A DNA stretch of 64,000 bases from Streptomyces sp. S465 (GTDB lineage Bacteria > Actinomycetota > Actinomycetes > Streptomycetales > Streptomycetaceae): positions 3,224,001 to 3,288,000 of the forward strand of contig NZ_CP114036.1 in NCBI RefSeq assembly GCF_026898115.1. The letters are read 5' to 3'. This document shows positions 46,988-55,640 of this stretch, in pieces. Position 1 is the first letter of the stretch. Each line of letters begins with the position of its first letter. Below the pieces are notes generated by a model that was not told where the DNA came from, did no database searches, and saw only the letters and a list, made by a program, of their open reading frames with translations. A program made the translations under genes and the position numbers.

Positions 46988-48823
46988 TCAGCGAGGATCG
47001 GGGATGGCCAGGCGGGACATGTCGCCGTACTGCCGCAGCGTCTCGGGGTACGCCGCGGCGGCGACCCGCAGCCAGCGCTCCGCCTCCTCCGTCCGCCCGA
47101 GCCCCCGCAGTGCCTGCGCGAGCCAGTACGGCGCCTCCTGGTGGTCCCCCTCACACGCGGCCCGCAGCAGCGGTTCCGCCTCGGCGCAGGCGCCGCGCCG
47201 GACCATGCTGCGCCCGGCGAGGAAGGCGGGCGGGACCAGGCCGCTGCGCGCGGCGCGGACGTACCAGCGCTCGGCGTGCTGGGGGTCGCCGCCGCGCTCC
47301 TCCGACGTCCGGCCGAGCCACCACGCGGCGCGGCCGTGCCCGAGGTCGGCCGCCCGGCGGAACCAGATCTGGGCGGTGCGCCGGTCCCCGGCCTCGTCAT
47401 GGACGCGGCCGATGTCGTACGCGGCCCCGGCGTCGCCCTCGGCGGCCGCGGGCTCGTAGTACGGCACCATCCGCAGCCCCTTGGCACCGCCCCGTTCGTG
47501 CAGCATCCGGCCGAGGCCGAGCAGGGCGCGCGGGGTGCCCGCCTTGCGGTACCACTCGGCGGCCTCCGGGAGCCGGTACAGCCGCATCAGCGCGTCGGCG
47601 TAGGCGCACCAGGCGTCCGGGCCGCCCTCCTCGGCGCGGGTCCGCAGCTCGGGCAGGCGCTCCGCCCACTCGGCGGGCGGCATCCGCTCGGGGTCGGCGC
47701 GGATCGCGGCGATGTCCTCCAGCGCCTTGACGATCCGTCCCTCGCTCTCGTCGAACGGGTCCCCGTTCTCCTCGTCGACGCCGGTGGCCCGCAGCCATCG
47801 CTCGGCCTCGTCCAGCCGCCGCTGCCGTAGGCACAGCACGCCGAGGTTGAAGCAGGCCCATAGGTGGCCGCCGTCCGCCTCGTCGGCCTTGCGGTACCAC
47901 TCCTCGGCGGTGTGCAGCTCGCCGTTCTCCTCCGCCCAGACGCCGAGCACGTACGCCGCGCCGTCGTAGCCCAGCTCATGGGCGCGTACGACGAGGGCGC
48001 GGGCCTCGTCCCAGCGGCTGTCGTCGCGGGCGATGAAGAGGGCCTGGTCCACCAGCGCCTTGGCGCTGCCGACCGCGGCCGCCCCGGCGTACAGCGCCTC
48101 GGCCTCCGCGACCATCCGGGGGTAGCGCTCGAACATCGCCTTGCGGTCCGGGTCGAGCAGATCGCGCAGCGCCTCGTACGCCTCCTCGGGATCGCCCTCG
48201 GCCTGCGCGCGGGCGAGGGCCTCGCGCCAGCCCGCCAGGTCCCGGAGCATGTCCTGGATGGCCCGGCGGGTGCGGGTGGCCACCTCGTCGCCCTCGGCGG
48301 ACGCCTCGGCCAGCCGCTCCAGGGCGGTGTCCCATTCGCCGCGGGCGGCCAGCAGCACGGCGCCGTTGGTCTTGCACTCGACGCTGCCGAGCGCGGCCCC
48401 GTGCGCGTACCACGTCTCGGCGCCGGCCGTGTCGCCCGCCTCCTGTAGCAGCCGGGCCAGACCGAACGCACAGCCGCCGTCGCGATCGGCGGCCGTGCGG
48501 TACCACCGCTCGGCCTCGGCGAACTCGCCGCGGTCCTTGTGACAGATCGCCAGCGTGCGGGAGGCGTCCGCGTCCCCGGCGTCGGCGGCCCTGGCCCACC
48601 ACGGCAGGGCCTCGTCCAAGCGGTCCCGGTCGGTGAGGAGTTCGGCGTAGGCCCGGTACGCGCCCGGCTTCCCGGCCTGCGCCGCGGCCCTGAGCCGGTC
48701 CGCCTCGGCCCGCTGGTCGGCGTCCTGATCCGCCGACAGCTGGTCCGCCGTCATGTGGTCCGCCGTGGCGGGCGTTTCACCGGGAGCCGCGCCGGGCCCC
48801 TCTTGCGATGAATGTTCGACCAT
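46988..48823 (-). CDS. Sel1/tetratricopeptide repeat protein
   Basis: A 611-residue repeat protein. After a Gln/Asp/Ala-rich first 45 residues, about 14 helical-hairpin repeats of Sel1/TPR type run to the end. Units have the form AEAERWYRTAADRDGGCAFG, with conserved W-Y-R/A-A and G-x-A-x-x-L/G positions (for example AEEWYRKADEADGGHLWAC and AQIWFRRAADLGHGRAA). Such proteins are scaffolds for protein-protein contact. No catalytic domain is seen and the partner is unknown. GTG-ATG start codons are adjacent; ATG 48823 is used. It lies 21 bases downstream of nothing on its strand but may follow the desaturase gene's transcription. Confidence 0.88.
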   Translation of the reverse strand: MVEHSSQEGPGAAPGETPATADHMTADQLSADQDADQRAEADRLRAAAQAGKPGAYRAYAELLTDRDRLDEALPWWARAADAGDADASRTLAICHKDRGEFAEAERWYRTAADRDGGCAFGLARLLQEAGDTAGAETWYAHGAALGSVECKTNGAVLLAARGEWDTALERLAEASAEGDEVATRTRRAIQDMLRDLAGWREALARAQAEGDPEEAYEALRDLLDPDRKAMFERYPRMVAEAEALYAGAAAVGSAKALVDQALFIARDDSRWDEARALVVRAHELGYDGAAYVLGVWAEENGELHTAEEWYRKADEADGGHLWACFNLGVLCLRQRRLDEAERWLRATGVDEENGDPFDESEGRIVKALEDIAAIRADPERMPPAEWAERLPELRTRAEEGGPDAWCAYADALMRLYRLPEAAEWYRKAGTPRALLGLGRMLHERGGAKGLRMVPYYEPAAAEGDAGAAYDIGRVHDEAGDRRTAQIWFRRAADLGHGRAAWWLGRTSEERGGDPQHAERWYVRAARSGLVPPAFLAGRSMVRRGACAEAEPLLRAACEGDHQEAPYWLAQALRGLGRTEEAERWLRVAAAAYPETLRQYGDMSRLAIPDPR

Positions 48824-48844
48824 CACCCGATGGTGCCAGAGTGA

Positions 48845-49819
48845 TCACGCTCGTTCGGCACGGGCCCTGCGACGGGCCAGCAGCGCCTCACGCCGCTCGT
48901 CGAACTTGGTGGCCTGATCGTCCAATCCGCCCATGTAGAGCCCCAGTTCCTCCTGGGCCTTGAGCCCCTCCGGGCCGAGCCCGCCGATCTGGAGGACCTT
49001 CAGGAAGCGCAGCACTGGCTGGAGGACGTCGTCGTGGTGGATGCGCAGGTTGTAAATGCCGCCGATGGCGATCTGGGCGGCGGCGCGCTCGAAGCCGGGC
49101 ATCCCATGACCCGGCATGCGGAAGTTGACCACCACATCGCGGACGGCGCACATGGTCTGGTCCGGGGCCAGCTCGAACGCCTTCGCGAGCAGGTTCCGGT
49201 AGAAGATCATGTGCAGGTTCTCATCGGTGGCGATGCGCGCCAGCATGCGGTCGCAGACCGGGTCGCCGGAGTGATGGCCGGTGTTGCGGTGCGAGATGCG
49301 GGTGGCCAGCTCCTGGAAGGCCACATAGGCCACGGTGTGCAGCATGCTGTGCTGGTTGTCCGACTCGAAGCCCTCGGACATGTGATCCATGCGGAACCGC
49401 TCCAGCTGCACCGGATCGACGGCCCGGCTGGTCAGCAGGTAGTCGCGCATCACGATGCCGTGACGCCCCTCCTCGGCCGTCCAGCGGTGCACCCAGGTGC
49501 CCCAGGCTCCGTCGCGGCCGAAGAGGGTCGCTATCTCGTGGTGGTAGCTGGGGAGGTTGTCCTCGGTGAGGAGGTTGACCACGAGCGCGATCCGGCCCAC
49601 CTCGCTGACCTTGGACTGGTCGGGGGCCCATGCCTCACCGCCCATGACGCCGTCGAAGTTCCGGCCGTCGCTCCAGGGGACGTACTCATGCGGCATCCAC
49701 TCCTTGGCGACCTTCAGATGCCGGTTGAGCTCGGTCTCGACGACCTCTTCGAGTGCGTACAGGAGCTGGGTGTCGCTCCATACGGCCTGACCGTGGAGAT
49801 GGGCGGGGGCAAGGGTCAC
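48845..49819 (-). CDS. Acyl-[acyl-carrier-protein] desaturase
   Basis: A 324-residue soluble di-iron desaturase introducing a double bond into acyl-ACP (or acyl-CoA). Iron ligands lie in two sets: EDNLPSYHHE (86-95) with EEGRH (116-120), and Glu170 in AFQELATR with DENLH (199-203). No membrane segment is present, as expected. Mycobacterial DesA1/DesA2-type proteins are the nearest relatives. The ATG lies next to an operator-like repeat region (49853-49889), which suggests control by a TetR-type fatty-acid regulator. It may be co-transcribed with the Sel1/TPR gene 21 bases downstream. Confidence 0.94.
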   Translation of the reverse strand: MTLAPAHLHGQAVWSDTQLLYALEEVVETELNRHLKVAKEWMPHEYVPWSDGRNFDGVMGGEAWAPDQSKVSEVGRIALVVNLLTEDNLPSYHHEIATLFGRDGAWGTWVHRWTAEEGRHGIVMRDYLLTSRAVDPVQLERFRMDHMSEGFESDNQHSMLHTVAYVAFQELATRISHRNTGHHSGDPVCDRMLARIATDENLHMIFYRNLLAKAFELAPDQTMCAVRDVVVNFRMPGHGMPGFERAAAQIAIGGIYNLRIHHDDVLQPVLRFLKVLQIGGLGPEGLKAQEELGLYMGGLDDQATKFDERREALLARRRARAERA

Positions 49820-49852
49820 GGCGGGGCTCCAGGGGGACGGGGGCGACGGGCT

Positions 49853-49889
49853 TTACCTACGGCCCCGTAGGTTACGACACCGTAGGTTA
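49853..49889. promoter_or_regulatory. Operator-like repeats upstream of the desaturase
   Basis: ACCTACGG-CC-CCGTAGGT (49855-49872) is a perfect 8-base inverted repeat with a two-base centre, followed by another CCGTAGGTTA at 49880-49889. The CCGTAGGTTA half-sites at 49865 and 49880 are 15 bases apart. The pattern is typical of a TetR-type operator, but the regulator is not in this window. Confidence 0.55.
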
Positions 49890-49998
49890 AAGCGAAAATA
49901 AACGGCCCGGGACCTGTGGATGGCGCCCGGTGAACCCGCCGTGACCCGAGCGGACTTGGCGACCCGGAGCGGAAGAGAAGGTGGTCCGGGCAACGACA

Positions 49999-50030
49999 AG
50001 GGCGCCCCGGCCGAATGGCCGGGGCGCCCT
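49999..50030 (-). terminator. Terminator of the small secreted protein gene
   Basis: A perfect 14-base-pair stem (49999-50012 with 50017-50030) has a GAAT loop, 36 bases past the stop. Confidence 0.88.
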
Positions 50031-50065
50031 GGCAGCGGCGTACGCGCGCTTCGTCGATCGATCGC

Positions 50066-50308
50066 TCAGTCGGTCTGCTTGCGGGACTTCCTGTCTCCCG
50101 CCATCACCAGACCCGCGATCACCAGGAAGAGGATGATCGGAGCGGCGACGTAGAGGCCCAGCGTCTCGGCGACGCTCAGGCCCGGACCCGGGTCGTCACC
50201 GTCGTCGCGGGTGAGCGCGAACGCGGGAGACGACATCAGCAGCATCGCCGTCGTCGCGGCGATGACTGCACCGGCGCGCACGGCGTTCTTTTTGACCTTG
50301 TTGCTCAC
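50066..50308 (-). CDS. Small secreted/anchored hypothetical protein
   Basis: An 80-residue protein with an N-terminal signal peptide (KKNAVRAGAVIAATTAMLLMSSPAFA, likely cut after AFA), an acidic linker (LTRDDGDDPGPG), a membrane segment (LGLYVAAPIILFLVIAGLVMA) and a basic tail GDRKSRKQTD. The order, signal peptide then acidic spacer then helix then basic tail, suggests a short extracellular loop held by a C-terminal anchor. I do not recognise a named family. The ATG has no obvious strong binding site. Confidence 0.8.
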   Translation of the reverse strand: MSNKVKKNAVRAGAVIAATTAMLLMSSPAFALTRDDGDDPGPGLSVAETLGLYVAAPIILFLVIAGLVMAGDRKSRKQTD

Positions 50309-50522
50309 GGACTCAAGTTATCCGACGCCCCTCGGCGCCGCGTGCCCGGGGTGGTCTTTACCATGCCGTTGAGGTGGCCATGACCGGGCTTGGAGATCAC
50401 CTCGGTTACGGTCCGCCTCGCTGCGGTGGACGGTGGGTGACAGCAGCCGTGGCGCCGCGCGGGAGGCGGACACGGCAGGCCCACCTGTGACCCACCTATG
50501 GAGGCGGTTCCTGGGAGGGCGT

Positions 50523-52850
50523 TCACGGGGCCGGGGCACGCGGGGTGAGCCGGGACACCTCGGCCATCAGGGCCCGCAGCCGGGGCGAGGCGATGAGTTC
50601 CTCGAGTGACATCGGGCGCCCCTCGGCGTCGGCGATGGGCAGCCGCCAGTTCGGGTACTGGTCCCAGGTGCCCGGCAGATTCTGGGGTCTGCGGTCCCCC
50701 ACCGCGTCCGGCAGCCAGACGCCCACCATCTTCGCCGGGGTGCGCAGCAGAAAGCGGTGGACTGCCTTGACCGCCGCCTCCTCGTCGCCCGGCCCCTCCG
50801 GCAGCAGCCCGAGCCGTCCCAGCAGCGTCAGCCACTCGGCGACCTCGGCCGCGTCCGCCGCCCGCTCCTCGGCGAGCGGCCGGGTCAACAGGCCCAGCCG
50901 GTGGCGGAGCTCCACATGGTCGCCGGTGAGCCGGGCGGCCGTACTCGGCAGATCGTGGGTCGTCACGGTGGCCAGGCAGTCCGCGCGCCACTCCTCCGGC
51001 GACAGCGGCCGGGCCGCGCCGGTGGTGGCGCCCGGGTCGCCGTCGGGGGCGGCAGCGGCCTCGGCTTGGGCTTCGGTTTCGGTTTCTGCTTCGGCTTCGG
51101 CTTCGGCTTCGGCTTCGGCTTCGGCGTAGTGGCGCTCGAACCACATCACCGATGTGCCCAGCACTCCCCGCCGCCCCAGCTCCTCCCGCACGCCGGGCTC
51201 GACCGTCCCCAGGTCCTCCCCTATGACGACGGCCCCGGCCCGGTGCGCCTCCAGGGCGAGCACGCCGAGCATCGCCTCCGCGTCGTAGCGGACGTAACAG
51301 CCCTCGGTCGGCTCGCGCCCCTCCGGGACCCACCACAGCCGGAAGAGCCCCATCACATGGTCGATGCGCAGCGCGCCCGCGTGCCGTAAGAGGCCACGCA
51401 GCAGATCGCGGTAGGGGGCGTAGCCGGTGGCCGCGAGGGCGTCCGGGCGCCATGGCGGCAGGCCCCAGTCCTGGCCCCGGGCGTTGAAGGCGTCCGGCGG
51501 CGCGCCGATCGACATCCCGGAGGCGAAGACGTCCTGGAGCGCCCAGGCGTCGGCGCCCGAGGGATGGACCCCCACCGCCAGGTCGTGCACGAGGCCGATG
51601 CCCATGCCCGCGTCGCGCGCGGCGCGCTGGGCCGCCGCCAGCTGGGTGTCGGTGAGCCAGGCGAGCCAGCAGTGGAAGTCGGTGCGGTCCAGATGCTCGG
51701 CGCGCGCCCGCGCGGTGCGCGCGGAGCGCGGATCGGCCAGCCCGTCGGGCCAGGTGCGCCATGCGGGGCCGTGGGTCTCGGCGAGCGCGCACCACAGGGC
51801 GTGGTCCTCCAGGGCCTGACCGCGCTCGGCGAGGAAGTCGCAGTAGGCGGCGCGGCGGCCGGGGCTGAGCGGGACCGTCCGCACCAGTTCCAGGGCCTCG
51901 CTCTTGAGGGCCCATACGGCGTCGCGGTCGATGAGGGCGCCCTCGCGCAGGACGGACACACGGAGGGCGGCGGCGGCCTCCAGCAGCCGATCGGCCCGCT
52001 CGCGGGCGCGGCCGCGCAGATGGGCGTATTCGGGTACGTCCTCGATCCGCAGATGGACCGGGTCGGGGAAGCGCCGAGAGGAGGGGCGGTAGGGCGAGGG
52101 GTCGGTGGGCGCGGCCGGGGTGCCGGGGACGGCGGCATGCAGCGGGTTGATCTGGACGAAGCCGGCGCCGAGCGTCCGCCCCGACCAAGCGGCGAGGTCG
52201 GCCAGGTCACCGAGGTCGCCCATGCCCCACGAGCGGGCGGACAGCAGCGAGTAGAGCTGCACCAGAAAGCCGTGGCTGCGGGCCGGGGATAACGGCATCC
52301 GGTCGGGGGCCACGATGAGGGGGGCGGTGGCGCGGCGGCCGTCGGGGGCCTCGGCGAGCAGGGTGTGGGCGCCGGGCGGCAGCGCGGCGAGCCCGGCCAG
52401 GAGGCCGACGGCGCCGGTGCCCTCGGTAAGAGGGCCATCCACACGAAGGCCCTCCGTAAGAGGGCCGTCCGTGCGAGGGCCATCCGTAAGAGGGCCGTCG
52501 GCACGCGTGCCATCCGTAAGGGGGCCATCAGCGCCGCGGGCCCGCACGGCCGCCCACCCCCGCACGTGCGTGCCGTCCTCGGCACGCACCCGCAGTGCCG
52601 TGCCCTCGGGCAGACTGAGGCGTGGCGTCTTGCCGGGGCGCACCACCACGCAGGGGGGCAGCAGCCGGTCGCGCCGCCGGCTGTCATGCCGGTCCAGCGC
52701 TTCGCGTACGGATCGGGGGGTCGAGGCGTCCACGCCGAGCGCGGCGAGTACGGCGACGACCGTGTCCTCGGGCACCTGGACGGTGCGGCCCGGGGCGGGC
52801 TCGTAAGAGGTGGCGACACCGTGCAGCTCGGCGAGCCGCGCTCTGCCCAT
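50523..52850 (-). CDS. malQ: 4-alpha-glucanotransferase (amylomaltase)
   Basis: A 775-residue GH77 enzyme that moves glucan chains between maltodextrins in the cytosol, working with glycogen or maltodextrin phosphorylase. Family motifs are AAWSGRTLGAGFVQINPLHA, GMGIGLVHDLAVGVHPSGAD, LRIDHVMGLFRLWWVPEG (catalytic Asp in RIDH), VVIGEDLGTVEP (acid/base Glu) and TTHDLPSTAARL. Two expansions are odd: four 10-residue repeats of the form DGPLTDG at about 107-146, and an (EA)n run near residue 577-598. Both are encoded by DNA tandem repeats and probably lie in surface loops. Its ATG overlaps the stop of the small upstream gene (TGATG). Confidence 0.95.
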   Translation of the reverse strand: MGRARLAELHGVATSYEPAPGRTVQVPEDTVVAVLAALGVDASTPRSVREALDRHDSRRRDRLLPPCVVVRPGKTPRLSLPEGTALRVRAEDGTHVRGWAAVRARGADGPLTDGTRADGPLTDGPRTDGPLTEGLRVDGPLTEGTGAVGLLAGLAALPPGAHTLLAEAPDGRRATAPLIVAPDRMPLSPARSHGFLVQLYSLLSARSWGMGDLGDLADLAAWSGRTLGAGFVQINPLHAAVPGTPAAPTDPSPYRPSSRRFPDPVHLRIEDVPEYAHLRGRARERADRLLEAAAALRVSVLREGALIDRDAVWALKSEALELVRTVPLSPGRRAAYCDFLAERGQALEDHALWCALAETHGPAWRTWPDGLADPRSARTARARAEHLDRTDFHCWLAWLTDTQLAAAQRAARDAGMGIGLVHDLAVGVHPSGADAWALQDVFASGMSIGAPPDAFNARGQDWGLPPWRPDALAATGYAPYRDLLRGLLRHAGALRIDHVMGLFRLWWVPEGREPTEGCYVRYDAEAMLGVLALEAHRAGAVVIGEDLGTVEPGVREELGRRGVLGTSVMWFERHYAEAEAEAEAEAEAETETEAQAEAAAAPDGDPGATTGAARPLSPEEWRADCLATVTTHDLPSTAARLTGDHVELRHRLGLLTRPLAEERAADAAEVAEWLTLLGRLGLLPEGPGDEEAAVKAVHRFLLRTPAKMVGVWLPDAVGDRRPQNLPGTWDQYPNWRLPIADAEGRPMSLEELIASPRLRALMAEVSRLTPRAPAP
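51059..51126. repeat. Hexanucleotide microsatellite in malQ
   Basis: About eleven copies of a 6-base unit related to CTTCGG lie in malQ, with TTCGGT and TTCTGC variants in the first part. They encode an alternating Glu-Ala tract, AEAEAEAEAETETEAQAE, in frame. Confidence 0.85.
52426..52545. repeat. Four 30-base tandem repeats in malQ
   Basis: GTAAGAGGGCC-like cores start at 52426, 52456, 52486 and 52516, exactly 30 bases apart, with a weaker half-unit (GTGCGAGGGCC) at 52471. On the minus strand they encode four 10-residue units of the form A/T/V-DGPLTDG/EG-x-R, so the period preserves the reading frame. Confidence 0.9.
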
Positions 52851-53140
52851 CAGTACTCCATCGGCTCGCAGCCCGTGTCCGCGCCGGAGAGGGCGGCGGT
52901 CGGCTCACTCGTCAGAGGACGTTCGGCGGCCAGCGGGGGCTCGCTGGTCAGGGGGATGTTGTCGGCGAGCGGGGGCTCGCTGGTGAGGGGCGCCTCCGCG
53001 GCGCTTCCGGACCCGAAGCCGTCCAGGCCGCACAGCCCGCAGTCGGGGTCGGAGACCCCGTCGAAGGGATCCGGTTCGCTGGACACCTCGGGGCCGGGTT
53101 TGGACAGGGCGGAGAGCAGAAGCTGAGCTGACGCGGCCAC
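52850..53140 (-). CDS. Small repeat-bearing protein coupled to malQ
   Basis: A 96-residue protein not recognised as a named family. GTG 53140 has GGAGG five bases upstream. The first 45 residues (ASAQLLLSALSKPGPEVSS, then DPFDGVSDPDCGLCGLDG) contain a CGLC motif; the rest is about three copies of a 10-12-residue unit PLTSEPPLADN / PLTSEPPLAAER / PLTSEPTAALSG. There is no signal peptide or membrane helix. The stop TGA overlaps the malQ ATG (TGATG), so the two are translated in tandem, which suggests a shared function or a regulatory leader role for malQ. Ser/Thr-rich repeats and a CxxC pair are the only clues. Confidence 0.72.
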   Translation of the reverse strand: MAASAQLLLSALSKPGPEVSSEPDPFDGVSDPDCGLCGLDGFGSGSAAEAPLTSEPPLADNIPLTSEPPLAAERPLTSEPTAALSGADTGCEPMEY

Positions 53141-53546
53141 ACGGACCTCCGTGGGGTTGTCGGCAGTGGGTCATGTCGAGCCCTACCCACTCCCTGCGGA
53201 CGCAGACGTAAACGCTACCCGGACGTGCTGTAGCTCACATTCCCTCTGGGCGGCGATTTAACGGCGACAGGGGATTGAGGGCACAGAGTTTACGAACAGG
53301 ACCGCCCTTCGTCCGTCAGACTTGCGCCGGACGCGCCGCACCCCGTCCCGGTCCACCCGATGGGTGAGGCACGCACCATGCCGACATTCCGGTCGTTCGC
53401 GGTGCCACCCACGGGAAGGGCGCCCGGGTCGACGATCGGCATGGACGCCCCGGACACACGATGCATCCGCGTCCGGGACGTCGAGCGCCACCGCCGCAAG
53501 GACCAGGGCCAGGGCACCTGCGGGCAGACACAGTAATGGCCCGGCC
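53141..53546. other. Intergenic region upstream of the malQ operon
   Basis: These 406 bases separate the HNH gene from the small malQ-coupled gene, both on the minus strand, and should hold the malQ promoter. A short frame with high third-position GC (53290-53442, minus, 50 codons, MPIVDPGALPVGG...) is possible but has no homology I recognise and only a weak binding site, so it is not called. Confidence 0.5.
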
Positions 53547-54083
53547 TCAGGCAGATCTGCCGTCGATCCGGGCCATGGCGTCCTCCGCGCCGTATGCCTG
53601 CAGGTATGGCAGCCAGCGCGGGTCCCTATGCCCCGTGCCGATGATCCGCCACGCGAGCCCCGAAGGCGGTGCGGGTTGATGGCGCAGCCGCCAGCCGATC
53701 TCGGCGACATGACGGTCGGCCTTGACGTGATTGCAGCGACGGCACGCGGCGACCACGTTCTCCCATGTGTGCTGCCCGCCACGGCTGCGCGGGATGACGT
53801 GATCGACGCTGGTTGCGACGCCACCGCAGTACGCGCATCTGCCGCCGTCGCGGGCGAACAGCGCGCGGCGGGTGAGCGGGACGGGGCCGCGAAAGGGCAC
53901 CCTCACGAAGCGCTTCAGCCGGACGACGCTGGGGGCGGGTATCACACGGGTTGCGCTGTGCATCAGGGCGCCTGAGTCCTCGAGGCTGACGGCCTTGTCG
54001 TTGAGGACGAGTACGAGCGCGCGGCGGAGCGGTACGACGCCGAGGGGCTCGTACGACGCGTTGAGGACCAGGACATGCGGCAC
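53547..54083 (-). CDS. HNH endonuclease
   Basis: A 178-residue HNH-family nuclease. CAYCGG and CRRCNH supply the structural zinc cysteines, and TSVDHVIPRSRGGQHTWENV is the HNH core with catalytic His in DH. The N-terminal HVLVLNASYEPLGVVPLRRA is the typical opening of this chromosomal actinobacterial group, usually found in single copy. The GTG start has AAGGAGG six bases upstream. No phage or restriction gene is nearby, so it is probably a housekeeping nuclease of unknown target rather than a mobile-element enzyme. Confidence 0.93.
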   Translation of the reverse strand: MPHVLVLNASYEPLGVVPLRRALVLVLNDKAVSLEDSGALMHSATRVIPAPSVVRLKRFVRVPFRGPVPLTRRALFARDGGRCAYCGGVATSVDHVIPRSRGGQHTWENVVAACRRCNHVKADRHVAEIGWRLRHQPAPPSGLAWRIIGTGHRDPRWLPYLQAYGAEDAMARIDGRSA

Positions 54084-54516
54084 GGGGGCCTCCTTGTACG
54101 CCGGCGGCGCGTGGCTCGCGCCGGGACGATCTCCCCCAGTTTCCCCTGAACCCTGGGCGGAACGCCACTATCACCGGGTTAACGGTTGAGAGGCATTTCC
54201 GCGTACCGCGCGTATACCGCCCGCACACCCTCTGTTCGCCGACCGCTTGACCACCGCCCCGATGGCCTGCCGACGCGCTCGCGCAATGGGTGCGCGGGCG
54301 GTGGCCGCGACCTTCGAAGTGGCAAGAATCACGGCCCGCCCCGCCCGCGGCCGGACAGCGGGTGGAACTGCGGCCTCCGGGCCCGCTCATACGCGCCCCC
54401 TGGGCGCGCTCGCGCGCTCTCGAACACAGGAACGGCGCCTCCCGGGCCCGGCTAGTGTGTGAGAGGTTTCGCGCGGGTGATCCGTGCGGGCATGTCGCAT
54501 ACGAAGGGTTTCTGCT
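54084..54516. other. Divergent intergenic region of the HNH and mscS genes
   Basis: A 433-base region between divergent genes that must contain both promoters. Reading frames here lack the base-position pattern of the neighbouring genes. I see no riboswitch or strong hairpin that I can name. Confidence 0.5.
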
Positions 54517-55629
54517 GTGTTCTGGTCCGCTGCTCTGGCCGCTGACTCGACGCCTCGTCCCACGACTCTCGACGATGCGCAGAAGAGCGCCACGAACGCC
54601 GCGGGCTGGGTGGAGGAGAACTGGTCCACCTGGCTCGGCATCGGGCTCCGCATAGCCCTGATCCTGATCATCGCGTTCGTGCTGCGGTCCGTCGTCCGGC
54701 GGGCGATCACCAAGCTGATAGAGCGCATGAACCGCACGGCCCAGGCCGTCGACGGCACCGCACTCGGCGGGCTGCTGGTCAACGTGGAGCGGCGGCGACA
54801 GCGTTCCGCGGCGATCGGCTCGGTGCTGCGCTCCGTCGCCTCGTTCCTGATCATGGGCACCGCGGCGCTGATGATCCTCTCCGCGCTGGAGATCAATCTG
54901 GCACCGCTGCTGGCCAGCGCCGGGGTCGCGGGGGTGGCGATCGGTTTCGGCGCCCGCAACCTGGTCACCGACTTCCTCTCCGGTGTCTTCATGATCCTCG
55001 AGGACCAGTACGGGGTCGGCGACACGATCGACGCCGGGGTGGCCTCCGGTGAGGTGATCGAGGTCGGTCTGCGGGTCACCAAGCTGCGCGGGGACAACGG
55101 CGAGATCTGGTACGTGCGCAACGGCGAGGTCAAGCGGATCGGCAACCTCAGCCAGGGCTGGGCGACGGCCGGGGTCGACGTCCAGGTCGGGGCCGAGGAG
55201 GATCTGGACCAGGTCCGCTCCGTGATCACGCAGGTCGGTGTGGACATGGCCAAGGAAGAGCCGTGGAACGAGCGGCTGTGGGAGCCGATCGAGGTCCTGG
55301 GGCTCGACGCGGTCTATCTGGACTCGATGATCGTCCGGGTGTCGGCACGGACCATGCCCGGCAAGTCGGTCGGCGTCGAGCGTGAGCTGCGCTGGCGGAT
55401 CAAGAAGGCGTTGGACGAGGCGGGCATCCAGCTCATCGGCCGGCCCGTGGAGCCGGATCTGCAGACCGACGCCCCCGCCGATCCGGCGGCCACCGCGGCG
55501 GCGCCGTCGGCGCTGTCCAACCCGGACTCACCGCAGTCCGCGGCCGCCAGCCCGATCACTCCCTCCGCCGGTTCGTCCGCCGCTCCCTCCACTCCCTCCG
55601 CGACCGTGCCGCCGCCCACGTCGAAGTGA
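54517..55629 (+). CDS. MscS-family mechanosensitive ion channel
   Basis: A 370-residue small-conductance mechanosensitive channel. Two or three helices (WLGIGLRIALILIIAFVLRSV; SVASFLIMGTAALMILSAL; the pore helix with APLLASAGVAGVAIGFGARN) are followed by the conserved VTDFLSGVFMILEDQYGVGD and a cytoplasmic beta/alpha domain to about 310. The last 60 residues are a Pro/Ser/Ala-rich disordered tail absent from E. coli MscS. It relieves turgor on osmotic downshift. The start is set at GTG 54517 (FWSAALAAD) with GAAGGG upstream; an alternative GTG at 54484 is less likely. Confidence 0.93.
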   Translation: MFWSAALAADSTPRPTTLDDAQKSATNAAGWVEENWSTWLGIGLRIALILIIAFVLRSVVRRAITKLIERMNRTAQAVDGTALGGLLVNVERRRQRSAAIGSVLRSVASFLIMGTAALMILSALEINLAPLLASAGVAGVAIGFGARNLVTDFLSGVFMILEDQYGVGDTIDAGVASGEVIEVGLRVTKLRGDNGEIWYVRNGEVKRIGNLSQGWATAGVDVQVGAEEDLDQVRSVITQVGVDMAKEEPWNERLWEPIEVLGLDAVYLDSMIVRVSARTMPGKSVGVERELRWRIKKALDEAGIQLIGRPVEPDLQTDAPADPAATAAAPSALSNPDSPQSAAASPITPSAGSSAAPSTPSATVPPPTSK

Positions 55630-55640
55630 CGACGCGGACG

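Noticed and set aside
52850..53140. Ribosomal peptide precursor (RiPP) because of the CGLCG motif
   Set aside because: No modification or export gene is adjacent, and the C-terminal half is Ser/Pro/Leu repeat rather than a core peptide.
53547..54083. HNH gene as part of a phage or homing element
   Set aside because: No intron, terminase or portal gene is near, and the protein belongs to a single-copy chromosomal group.
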